A stretch of 64,000 nt of DNA from positions 756,791,301 through 756,855,300 of the forward strand of contig CM048755.1 in assembly GCA_026315105.1 (NCBI GenBank), written 5' to 3'. Under the pieces are notes generated by a model. That model worked only from the letters and a program-made list of their open reading frames with translations. It was not told the DNA's origin and did not search any database. Source of the stretch: Locusta migratoria. Its lineage: Eukaryota; Arthropoda; Insecta; Orthoptera; Acrididae. This document shows, piece after piece, positions 10,997 through 20,278 of the stretch (its first letter is position 1; the number at the start of each line of letters is the position of its first letter). Position numbers and translations under genes: made by a program.

Positions 10997-11697
10997 AATC
11001 CTCGAGTCAAAATTGTCGAAAGAACGTCAACAACAACATGGTCTTCAAAGTACGACTAAGTCCAAGATTTTTTGCACAACATGGATTTTGTTATTGAAGC
11101 CTTTAAATATTGTATTCGTCCGGCAAAGACGACAGCGACGCAAATACGCGGAAGTGGGGAATTTTAAATTCTGATTTTATTGTTTCTGTACATATTGTTT
11201 CAACGGTTTTTGCTTACTGCTTACCATTGTGCAAAACTCTTCAGAAGGAAGCAATTGACTTGAAACATATGGTTAATCTATCCAATAAATGTATGGCAGA
11301 ACTACAACGCTTAAGGCAAAATTCTGAAAATGAATTTAGTTCAATTTTCAAATGTGTACAAGTTATGGCAAAGGACCACAAAGTAGAACTAAAAACTCCA
11401 AGAGTTTGTGGGAAACAAACAAATCGAAGTAATGTCTTCGACGTTGTTATTGTTAGCTGAACCAATAACAAAACCTCAAACGTAGAAACTTACTACAAAA
11501 TTAATGTTTTTATCCCTTTTTGGATTTTTTTATCAACCAGCTGAATGAGAGATTTTCAAAACATGAGTCTGTGTTTCAGGGTTTTCAATGTTTATTTGAG
11601 TCTGATAGTTGCAAAGAGAAGTTCTACGGTTTAATTAAGTTTTACTGCTAGAACATGGAGTCACCCCCAGGAGTCATATTTATCGAAATTAAGTTCT

Positions 11698-11887
11698 AAA
11701 TGTTTCAAATGTTTGTGTAGTCTATGGGACTTAACTACGGGGTCATCAGTCCCTAAACTTGCAAACTATTTATGAACTACTTACGAACTAGGACGGCACA
11801 AATATGCATGCCCGTGGGGGGATTCGAACCCCCGACCGTAGTGGCCGTGCAGACCATGACTGGAGCGCCTTAGTCCCCGCGGCCGGC
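11698..11887 (-). mobile_element. SINE (type A) inside the hAT transposase, minus strand
   Basis: Flanks aaattaagttct (11686-11697) and aacttaagttct (11888-11899) agree at eleven of twelve positions. Transposase coding resumes right after it ('FWHNEVQRQELALAEIL'). Confidence 0.9.
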
Positions 11888-12044
11888 AACTTAAGTTCTG
11901 GCACAATGAAGTCCAGAGACAAGAGTTGGCGCTGGCAGAGATTTTAAGTTCACAACTAAGGCGCTTGTCTGTTGCGATATAACATTGTATCCAAATATTT
12001 ACAGACTGCTAAAAATACTATGTACGTTGCCTTAAACTACAAGC

Positions 12045-12240
12045 AAATGTTCAAATGTTTGCAGAGCTTATGGGACTTAACTACGAGGTCATCAGTCCCT
12101 AAACTTACCAACTACTTATGAACTAGCTAATACTAAGGACGGCACAAATATCCATACTCGAGAGGGGATTCGAACCCCCGACCGTAGGGGCCGTGCAGAA
12201 CGTGACTGGCGCTCCGCAGACCGCTCGTCCACTGCGGTGG
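12045..12240 (-). mobile_element. SINE (type A) inside the hAT C-terminus, minus strand
   Basis: Minus-strand copy from 'aaatgttcaaatg' to the tRNA-like head ('ccactgcggtgg'). It splits 'LLKILCTLP' from 'ERTFSTLKR', motifs that are only a few residues apart in hAT proteins. I could not define its target duplication. Confidence 0.85.
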
Positions 12241-12929
12241 ACCCAGCACCCAGAACGAACATTTTCAACTTTAAAAAGAGTCAAGACATACCTCAGTAAT
12301 ACTACTGGACAGGTGAGAAACAATCAATAAAATATGTTGTACACAATACTGCCAGTAAAAAGAACCAACCTATTTTATCTGTATTGTTGCAGGCTAGATT
12401 AAATTGGTTGGCTATACTGGGTGTTCATCGAGAAGTCGATATTTATGCGGAACGTAATCAATCACATGGTCAAAAAAACCAAGAAAACTTGTCCTGTATC
12501 TTTTTATGGTACATCGCCTTCATTTTCATACAAACAAATAGAAGTCTTTTAACTTTCTAAACTACATTCATGTTATAAAGCAAAATGTGGTGTATTATTA
12601 TTGTTCATTATTTTACCTTAGTTATTAGGACAGGATCTACTAATCTGCTACATTTGTTTTATTCTGAAAACAGTAAATATGCTTTCGAGTAACAATGTTC
12701 TAAACCAACTGTATCAAAAAGTTTGTTTTAATTTGACTAAAATTTTGCTCGCCAAGCAGCTCTATCCCCCCCAAGCCACAAGCCAAGTCCTAGTTACGCC
12801 ACTGGCCTGCGTGTTCACTGCTGGCTGCGATGCGTCTTGGCGTACAAGTATTGACGCCTCGGTAGGTCGCTGGAGAGAGCTGGCACCACAGCTGCGAACA
12901 AGAGTCATCTAAACGCGAGGAGAGGGCGA

Positions 12930-13560
12930 TAAGCTGGGACGCCATGCTCAATCTCACCCCAAATGTGTTTGAGCGGGCTCAGATCTGGCGAGTTGGGTGG
13001 CCAGCACATCAAATGCAACTCGACACTAGATTCCTCGAATCAGTCCATCTCCATCACACTCTGGACCTTGTGACATGGCGCATTATCGTGTTGAAGAAGT
13101 CACTGCTGTTGAAAAACATGGGGTGTACGTGGCCTGCAACCAGTGTAAGGTGCCTTGCACCATCTCCACTGCACCAGAGCCGCCAGCTTCTCTTTGCTCC
13201 GCAATACAGGTACAGGTTTCAAGCAGCTGTTCCCCCAGAAGACGGCAGGTTCGTATCCTCCCAGCGGCAAGAAGAATACCAAGGTATCGCGGTTCATGAC
13301 ACCATAATAAATCTCTGCCATTGCACGTACATCCAGCATGGTCATGTGCCGCCGGCCGCGATGGCCGAGGGGACTGAGGCGCTCCAGTCACGGTCTGCAC
13401 GGCCACTATTGTCGGGGGTTCGAATCCCCCCTCGGGCATGGATATTTGTGCCGTCCTTAGTATTAGCTAGTTCGTAAGTAGTTTGTAAGTTTAGGGACTG
13501 ATGACCCCGTAGTCAAGTCCTATAAGCTATACAAACATTTGAACATTTGGTCATGTGCCC
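12930..13560 (-). pseudogene. Tc1/mariner-like transposase fragment, catalytic Glu lost
   Basis: On the minus strand, near 13110-13080, the bases encode 'LLQHDNAPCHKVQ', which carries the second catalytic Asp of a DDE transposase. About 38 residues later, near 12975, 'WPPNSPDLSPLKHIWGEIE' is the third motif; the catalytic Glu of the usual SP(I)E is a Lys here (codon aaa). A stop lies between the two motifs. Upstream, to 13560, the same strand carries poorly readable coding split by a SINE. The TIRs are not defined. It is dead. Confidence 0.7.
13351..13547 (+). mobile_element. SINE (type A) with perfect 12-bp target duplication
   Basis: Full-length copy bounded by tggtcatgtgcc at 13339-13350 and 13548-13559. 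It sits within the Tc1-like fragment. Confidence 0.95.
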
Positions 13561-13565
13561 ACTTG

Positions 13566-14662
13566 AGTCCTATACTCCGTTCGCCAAAACGAGAGACGTA
13601 CTGTAAACACAGCGAGGCGCGTGACCAGGGGTGGACAAAACAGGCACGCTCGCTCAATGTCGCCGCATCCGTTTCAGGTGCAAAGCGGTTGCATGTGTTA
13701 TGAGGGGTGATATTAGAGCCTGGCTAGAAATTTCATCGTAAAGGACCAGTTTCTGAATAGCAGCATAAGTATTAAGCTTTCATTTTCTATCTCTTTCTCT
13801 CGCCTGTATCTCGCAAGAGTGTAAATGCATTATGTTATCCTACATTTCAAATCAGAGCAAGAAGCGTTCAAAGAAAAAAATCATTAAGTTCTTCATGTGC
13901 ATAAAACGCAGTTTTTGTGTTCAGAACAATAAATGACAGATATTATTATAAAAACAGCTGAATCTACGGGTGTTGGTCGTTTCCCAATTTATTATACGGT
14001 AATTGATTACAAGGCCACACACTCTTTGAAGTCTCAAAAAATAAATAAATAAATAAAATCACCATGACAGATCTTAGAGAAAGTGTTGATGACTCTCACA
14101 AAAATGTGATACGAACGAAAGTACATGATTTGTTGACAGTTCTTACAGTCGTAAACGAAAGTGAAGATTTGGGCAATTTTCAGAGAGTCTATGAATTATT
14201 GAGAGAAATGAATTTTGAATATCTGTGGCGTCTAATATCACTGATACACAGGTTTTAATTCCAAATTATTAACTCATCCCCAACAGCGTTAAAGTTTATG
14301 TTCTTTTATTTAACGACCGGTTTCGATATCGCATTAATACCATCTTCAGGTCCTAAACAAATTAAGTTGCAAATTAGTTTTGTATCCAGAACATCATGCT
14401 GTACGTATGTCGTAGAAAATATAAAGAAGAATTAATGTAATGCCGAAGCCAGTCGTTAAATAAAACAACATAAACTTACGGCTGTTGGTGGATAAGTTAA
14501 TAAATTGGAATTAAAACTCGACCAACAGCGGCAGTCCCTATTCCATGGAACCACATCGATTGCTACATAGGTGCGACATTCAGCGAGCGCCCCGTTTCTG
14601 TCCACCCCTGGTGACGCGCCCCGGTCTGTTCACAATCTGTCTCTCGTTTTGGTGAACGGAGT
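13566..14662. repeat. Inverted pair of ~105-bp arms around ~880 bp
   Basis: The arm at 13566-13672 ('tatactccgttcgccaaaac...') is repeated in reverse complement at 14555-14662 ('gttttggtgaacggagtata'). Both arms include 'gagagac', 'ggggtggaca' and 'cgctcgct'. The interior holds AT-rich DNA and a MITE. The arms may be the two ends or a broken duplicate of a Tc1-type element; I cannot choose. Confidence 0.8.
14252..14517. mobile_element. MITE with ~64-bp terminal inverted repeats
   Basis: 'gttttaattccaa...' at 14252 is mirrored by '...ttggaattaaaac' ending at 14517. The arms extend through 'tttatgtt' and 'tttatttaacgac' for about 64 bases with a few mismatches. The middle contains 'accggtttcgat...ccatcttcagg', a motif pair I recall from other insect repeats. 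There is no coding capacity. The target duplication is unclear. Confidence 0.8.
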
Positions 14663-15660
14663 ATATAGTAGTTGATGTCGTCGTGTTAACATTGGGTCGT
14701 CGGCTGCGGAGGCCCATCGTTAGGAATGGTAGGTGCACTGTGTGTTCACATAGACCTGTGCTCTACTTATCATTCAAGTCCGATATTCATTCTGCCAAAG
14801 TTCGTCGCCTGTCCAGTTTTACCGATCTGTCCAACCCACGAGTTTCGATATCTGTAATGAACATGGGCTGTCCAACCCCTGGAATTTTGGATACTGTTTC
14901 TCCATTCACTGATGACACTCACCACAGCAGTCCTGAACATCCAGATTGGAAATTGCTTGTGGCGAGCCTTACAAACTGCCCTCAGATAGATGGTACACGT
15001 TCCCCATTGGACAGCGCGCTCACCGATACAACTTACATCATGCGCGTGTCTGACTAGCAGTCAGGTGTCGCTGCTAGCTACGCGTTTGTATCTGTAATAC
15101 GTAGGTCATCATGTCCTCGCTCATCAGTGTATTTCTTTTCGCGCTGACAACGTTTGAACGTACCTTAATCACAGTTTCTGTTCAGGAACTGTCTTTCGCA
15201 TACAGATTTTTGGAATATGCGACGAAACGTGCTTAAGGAACGGAACGCAGAGGACGCTTTGAAGCGCTGTAGCTGATGTCGAAGTAGAAGACAGTGGCCA
15301 GTAACGTTAAGTCGTAGCTCTCAAGTGGAACGTATGTGCCAGTGACCGACAGGCGTGGCAGGCAACTCTTCTCGTGCAACCAATAATCTAGCCGTGGCCA
15401 AGTTCTGTCGCTATCTATAGTACCGTTGCTTCAGTTTAAGGCAGTCAATCTCGAGTTTATCAGTGAGAGTACAAAATTATTTTTTATGTACTGCGTCTAA
15501 TATATAAAACTGACTTCCGTAACAGGTGACAGGAAACGCAAACCTCCTTCAGTGGGAGCTTGCCTGCAAAGCCGATGCAGGATACCTGCATCTGCTCATT
15601 ACCTGAGTACGGGAGTACTTCGGTTTTGACTGTCGGATGTGTGTGGCTGGATGATAACTA
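14663..15660. other. No feature recognised
   Basis: The 124-codon frame at 14683-15057 has no recognisable domain. Sequence next to the inverted arm may be old transposon, but I cannot support this. Confidence 0.4.
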
Positions 15661-15662
15661 TA

Positions 15663-16247
15663 CCGAAGACCCAAAGAAACTTATGTACGCGCGTGCATCC
15701 TGCATGGCTGCCCATAAATCCGTAAGACTACGAGGGGTGGAGATCTCTTCTGTACAGCACGTTGAAAGACATTTCAGATATGCTCAATAATGTTCATGTC
15801 TCGGCAATTTGGTTGCCAGCGGAGGTGTTTAAACTCATACGAGTGTTCATGAGACCATACTGTAGCAAACAAGAACGTGTGGGGATGTCACATTGCCCTG
15901 GTGGAATTGCTCAAGTTCGACTGAGTGCACAATGAACATGAATGGTTGCAGTTGATCAGCCAGGTTGCGAACGAACGTGTAACACGTCTGCATGGTATCG
16001 TGCAGTCGACAAGGGTACACGACTGGGCACTCGTGAAATGGTCGTCAGGGTATGTACCATCTCCCGTTCGCCGACTATAACACCACGTTGAACCTGACTT
16101 AAATCGTGATATCCTGCCACTGTAGCAACAGTAACCGATCTAGCGACTGCGCCAGACACCTGCTGCGTTGCCGACCGCAGCGCCTTTCTCTGAGTGTTTA
16201 CATATCTCTGTTTACGCACGCCTATACGTTTCTATGGCTGTTCAGTG
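15663..16247 (-). mobile_element. Tc1-like transposon, internally deleted, minus strand
   Basis: Terminal repeats 'ccgaagacccaaagaaact' (15663 on) and the reverse complement of 'tttctatggctgttcagtg' (to 16247) are flanked by TA at 15661-15662 and 16248-16249. On the minus strand the N-terminal part ('QRGVIVGERE', near 16075) jumps after a large deletion to 'QFHQGNVTSPH' near 15895, where the second catalytic Asp of the usual QxDN is Gly. 'EFKHLRWQ'-like and 'NIIEHI' coding follow. At 585 bp it is about a third of the usual Tc1 length. Confidence 0.85.
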
Positions 16248-16252
16248 TAATA

Positions 16253-17468
16253 CAGGGGTGTGCATAAAGTCCGGAAACACTTTCAATTATTTATTGCTCA
16301 TGAACCAGATATTGTACAGATATCATACATAGGTCATATTGAAGAGAAACCCCAAAAATATTTTTCGTGTGTACCGTCAAAGCGTAGTTTGGGAATTTGC
16401 AGCACTCAAGAGGCTGCAGCATGTCCAAGTCTGTGAAGAAGAATGGGCCGTACAGTTTCCGACGTAACAAGGCATAAACAATATTTACCTTTCGAGAATC
16501 ACATGCATTTTTGGGGGGGGGGGGGATGCATTCGTGTGGATGCTTTGTACCCCAGATTCGACAATTAGCCTGTTCATTTTCCCATTAGTGTGAAAACTGG
16601 CTTCGTCGCTGAAAATTGTGAGATCAATAACGCTAATACCATACACATTCAATTGTTGCAACAAAACTCAAAACGCTTGTATTTGTCGTCGTCATTGATC
16701 TTCTGCACTAGCTACAATTTGAATGATTTCACAGAAAACGTCTGTTGCAGGCCTTTACACACTGTCACTGCAGCTATTTCGAGATCACGGTATGCAACAC
16801 GCACCGATTTCCTTCGGCTCCTTATGAATGTCTCTCGTACGCGCGCCACATTCACTTCACTCACACTGACCGAAAGAGATGGCGCAGTGGTAACACACTG
16901 GACTTTCATTCAAGAGGAAGGTGGTTCTAATCCACCTCTGGTCATCCAGATTTAGGTTTTCTGTGATTTACCTAAATCTCTCCAGGCAAATGCCGGGATG
17001 GTTCCTTTCAAAGGGCACGGCCGATTTCCTTCCAAATCCTTACCTAAAAATCCGAGCGTCGACGGGACGTTAAACCCTTAGCTACCTACCTACCACTCAG
17101 ACTGGGACGTCCGCTTCTCTTTGCCGTGCACAAGCAACTCGTCGTAACGAATTTGTTGTACCAGCGGTAAATGGCCTTCCTTGTTGGTGGCTTCTTACCG
17201 TACTTGGTTCTAAACATCCGTTGAACTGCTGTAGCTTGCTTTTGTCGAACTCCAACACACAGAAAGCTCGCTCCGCCCCTGAACTCGGCATACTGTCGAC
17301 TGACGGCAAATTACCAAACTACGCTGTGGCGGTATACGTGAAAGGAAAGGAAAAAAAAAAAAAACTTTCAGATTTTCTCTTCAAAATGACATATCTATGA
17401 TATATGTACAATTTTGGTCCTTGTGCAATAAATAATTGAAAGTGTTTCTGGGCTTTATGCGCATCCTG
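16253..17468 (-). mobile_element. Mariner-like element with DUF4817-type transposase, internally deleted
   Basis: The ends 'caggggtgtgcataaagtcc' (16253) and its inverted partner 'gggctttatgcgcatcctg' (to 17468) begin TIRs of about 100 bases that share 'gaaacactttcaattattta'. TA flanks both ends (16251-16252, 17469-17470). Minus-strand coding runs from the helix-turn-helix domain near 17290-17110 ('KYGKKPPTRKAIYRWYNKF') through 'VRETFIRSRRKSVRVA' (16845) to 'TIFSDEASFHTNGKMNR' (16600), which holds the first catalytic Asp. After 'KLYGPFFFTDLDMLQ' (16430) the sequence skips to the C-terminus, so the second and third catalytic residues are deleted. It lies only three bases from the Tc1-like element's TA. 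Confidence 0.85.
16869..17093 (+). mobile_element. Second SINE family (tRNA-headed, 'ccggccatccag' type)
   Basis: The head has an A-box-like 'tggcgcagtggt' and B box 'ggttctaatcc'. The body 'gccgggatggttcctttcaa agggcacggccg' and a (tacc)n tail follow. Flanks cactcacactg (16858-16868) and cactcagactg (17094-17104) differ once. It splits the mariner-like transposase right after 'SGRPSLS'. Confidence 0.9.
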
Positions 17469-17470
17469 TA

Positions 17471-18376
17471 TAAAGAAATGTTGGCGGGACAGGCCCCCCC
17501 CCCCCTCTCACATACACACAGAAATATGTAAATGGCTGATCACTCTGAACGCGAAATGAACCAGCTACTCTCTGACGGTTAGGAACTTCTACATATTAAT
17601 TTAGGTAGGAGTTATGGAAATCAGAAAATATTAAAAACACACTACACGCTCCCTATTACCTACAAATGCCAACAGACACTTTTGACACTGAACGCTCTAA
17701 AACTCCGAAAACCTAGGCTAAAAATTACACTCCATCATTAAATACAACTGCAGTCTGTGTCATTTCTGTGCACAACGTTTGAAGTATATCAGTGACATTT
17801 TAGTACAGAAAAACAACTAACAAGATACCAATACCGAGGAAATTCCTGAATACATAGTGAAGGAAAACAATTGCAATGCCCAAGTTCACAGCCTGCTTAA
17901 AATCATACTTATTTTCATTTAAAAGTTCACTAAATTATCTTTTAAAAATATGACTTATGTCTTCAAAATATGTCAGTTCAATGAGTCAAATATCAGACCC
18001 ATGAGTATCAAAAAGTTCTGAAATATGTCATTGTCAGGTATTCTGAAAACACAGAATTTTAAAACTAGATTTCTGTACCTATTTCTCCAGCATCTGGAGC
18101 GTCAGCCGAAGTTGATCACACACGGTTAAGAGAGCTGGAATATGAGAGAGTGTAGAATATTTGACGGAACATATCGTGTGAATGGCTGATGAGGGCGTGT
18201 GTGTTGCTGGGAGTGTACGTGGATTCAGGAGAGTGCTCCAGACTTCATTGCGTCGTCCGTTATACATCATTTCGTCCAAAGTGTCACCTCAATTTGATAC
18301 AGTTATCCCCAAGACTTGTTTACGTAGACTAACAAAGTAACTTTAGAGAAAATAGGATCTAAATGTTCATTAGAGT
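17471..18376. other. No feature recognised
   Basis: AT-rich with a C run near 17493-17505. The 66-codon minus-strand frame at 18079-18279 has no recognisable domain. Confidence 0.45.
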
Positions 18377-18455
18377 CGGCCGCTGTGGCCGAGGGGACTG
18401 CGGCGCGCCAGTCACGGTCTGCACGGCCACTACGGTCGGGGGTTAGAATCCCCCC
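18377..18455 (+). mobile_element. SINE head only (3'-truncated)
   Basis: Only the tRNA-like head remains (A box 'tggccgagggg', B box mutated to 'ggttagaatcc'). It ends abruptly at a junction with LINE sequence. The missing 3' part is not found after the LINE, so this is not a simple insertion of the LINE into the SINE. Confidence 0.8.
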
Positions 18456-19061
18456 GCTTTTGTCTGTGTAAATCATGAGATTCTTCTAGATAAGCTTAAG
18501 TATTGTGGTATGAGTGGGACTGTGCACAAATGGTTTAAATCATACTTAACCGGAAGAGTGCAAAAAGTTGAAATAAGCGGCTCACATGATATAGATGAAA
18601 CAATTAATCCCTCTAACTGGGGAGTTATCAGAACTGACGTCCCACAAGGTTCAGTCTTGGGTCTCTTGCTGTTCTTAATGACTCGCCATTCTACATTCAC
18701 GAAGATGCTAAGCTAGTACATTTTGCTGATGATACAAGTATAGCTATCACACCTGACAAACAGGAATTAACTGATGAAATTGTAAATGATATCTTCCAGA
18801 AAGTTATTAAGTGGTTCTCTACAAATGGACTCTCATTAAACTTTGATAAAACCCAGTATATACAGTTTCATACAGTAAATGGCATGACACCATTAAGAAA
18901 TTTAGACTTTGAACATAAATCTGTAGCTAAGGTAGAATATTCAAAAATTTTAGGTGTTTGCATTGACGAGGGACTGAATTGGAAGTTTGAGTTCAGCTAC
19001 TTATGCTATCAGAGTCATTGCAAAATTTGGTAATATACATCTCAGTAAATTAGCTTACTAC

Positions 19062-20264
19062 TGCGAACGGCTGAAAGCAAGGGGAAACTACAGCCGTTAC
19101 CTTTCCCGAGGACATGCAGCTCTACTGTATGAACATATGATGATGGCATCCTCTTGGGTAAAATATTCCGGAGGTAAAATAGTCCCCCATTCGGATCTCC
19201 GGGAGGGGACTACTCAGGAGGATGTGATCATCAGGAAAGACAATACTGGCATTCTACGGGTCGGAGCGTGGAATGTTAGATCCCTTAATCGAGTAGGAAA
19301 ATTAGAAAATTTAAAAAGGGAAATGGATAGGTTGAAGTTAGATATAGTGGGGATTAGTGAAGTTCGGCGGCAGGATGAACAGGATTTCTGGTCAAGTGAG
19401 TACAGGATTATAAATACAAAATCAATTGGGGGTATCACAGGAGTAGGATTGATAATGAATAAGAAAATAGGAATGCGGGTAAACTACTATGAGCAGCACA
19501 GTGATCGCATTATCATTGTCAAGATAGATACGAAGCCAACACCGACAACAGTAGTACAGGTTTATATGCCAACTAGCTCTGCTGATGATGAGGAAATCGA
19601 AGAAATATATGAGGAGCTAAAGGAAATTATTCAGACAATTAAGGGAGAGGAAAACTTAATTGTTATGGGAGACTGGAATTCGGCAGTAGGACAAAGAAGG
19701 GAAGGGAAGATAGTAGGTGAATATGGTCTGGGCAAAAGGAATGAAAGAGGAAGCCGCCTGGTAGAATTTTGCACGGAACATAATTTAGTTATAACAAACA
19801 CCTGGTTCAAAAATCACAAAAGAAGGTTGTATACGTGGAAGAGACCAGGAGACACCGGGAGATACCAGGTAGATTTTATAACGGTAACACATAGATTTCG
19901 GAACCAGGTTTTACAGTGTAAGACATACCCAGGTGCAGATATAGACTCTGACCATAACTTGTTGGTAATGAACTGTAGACTGAAACTGAAGAAACTACAA
20001 AAAGGTAGGAAAATAAGGAGATGGGACCTGAATAAATTGAAGGAACCTGAGGTTCTTAAGAATTTCAGAGGGAGCTTTAGGCAACAATTGACAGAAACAG
20101 GGGAAAATAAAACAGTAGAGGAGGAATGGGTAAAATTGAGAGATGAAATAGTGAAGGTGGCAGAGGACAAAATAGGTAGGAAGGCAAGACCTACAAAAAA
20201 TCCTTGGATATCACAGGAGATACTAAATTTAATCGATGAAAGGAGAAAATATAAAATGCAGTAA
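19062..20264 (+). pseudogene. RTE-type LINE, apurinic-like endonuclease domain
   Basis: This domain nicks target DNA to prime reverse transcription. The open frame starts with an ATG at 18987, but its first 25 residues belong to the host CR1-like LINE; RTE sequence starts at residue 26. The endonuclease motifs are intact: 'GAWNVRSLN' (Asn96), 'VGISEVRR' (Glu125), 'MGDWNSAVG' (Asp229, Asn231) and 'DIDSDHNLLV' (Asp322, His323). A stop at 20264 ends the frame just before the RT part, which lies in another frame. The same family is often annotated in insects as craniofacial development protein 2-like. The copy is 5' truncated within the leader compared with the minus-strand copy near 48414. Confidence 0.9.
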
Positions 20265-20278
20265 ATGAAACAGGCAAA

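Larger units (their letters stand above)
9248..12460 (+). pseudogene. hAT transposase, zinc finger MYM/TTF-type (decayed)
   Basis: The protein would cut and rejoin the element ends in the nucleus. The likely start is the ATG at 9248 (MSKRKVSQSLVTDMFKK). A TTF-type zinc finger follows ('FPRLAYSEVQQGVYCKCYLFA' region, 9555-9620). The catalytic core is readable in pieces: 'ETSDISNVKQLALCVRY' near 10155 and 'AALYVHCAAHSINLAG' after the first SINE. A 116-codon open piece at 11110-11460 carries 'NSENEFSSIFKCVQVMAK'. The C-terminal dimerisation region survives as 'YPNIYRLLKILCTLP' (about 11987-12033), 'ERTFSTLKRVKTYL' (near 12250) and 'RLNWLAILGVHREVDI' (near 12400). Stops, frameshifts, SINEs and the tandem array break it, so it is dead. 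It resembles multicopy proteins annotated as zinc finger MYM-type 1-like. Confidence 0.85.
8786..12804 (+). mobile_element. hAT-superfamily DNA transposon with 8-bp target duplication
   Basis: The right end reads 'ctagttacgccactg' and its reverse complement corresponds to the left end 'caatggcttaactg', a diverged pair of short terminal inverted repeats starting C-A-N-T-G-G-C. The 8-bp flanks gcctgtgt (8778-8785) and gcctgcgt (12805-12812) differ at one base; 8 bp is the hAT signature length. Between them lies one decayed plus-strand transposase, three SINEs and a 25-bp tandem array. Without these insertions the element would be about 3.2 kb. Element ends are seen in the sequence; the superfamily call joins TSD length with the transposase motifs. 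Confidence 0.85.

Noticed and set aside
12944..13477. 177-codon plus-strand frame and its 118-codon antisense partner
   Set aside because: Both run through a SINE bounded by target duplications and an antisense Tc1 transposase fragment.
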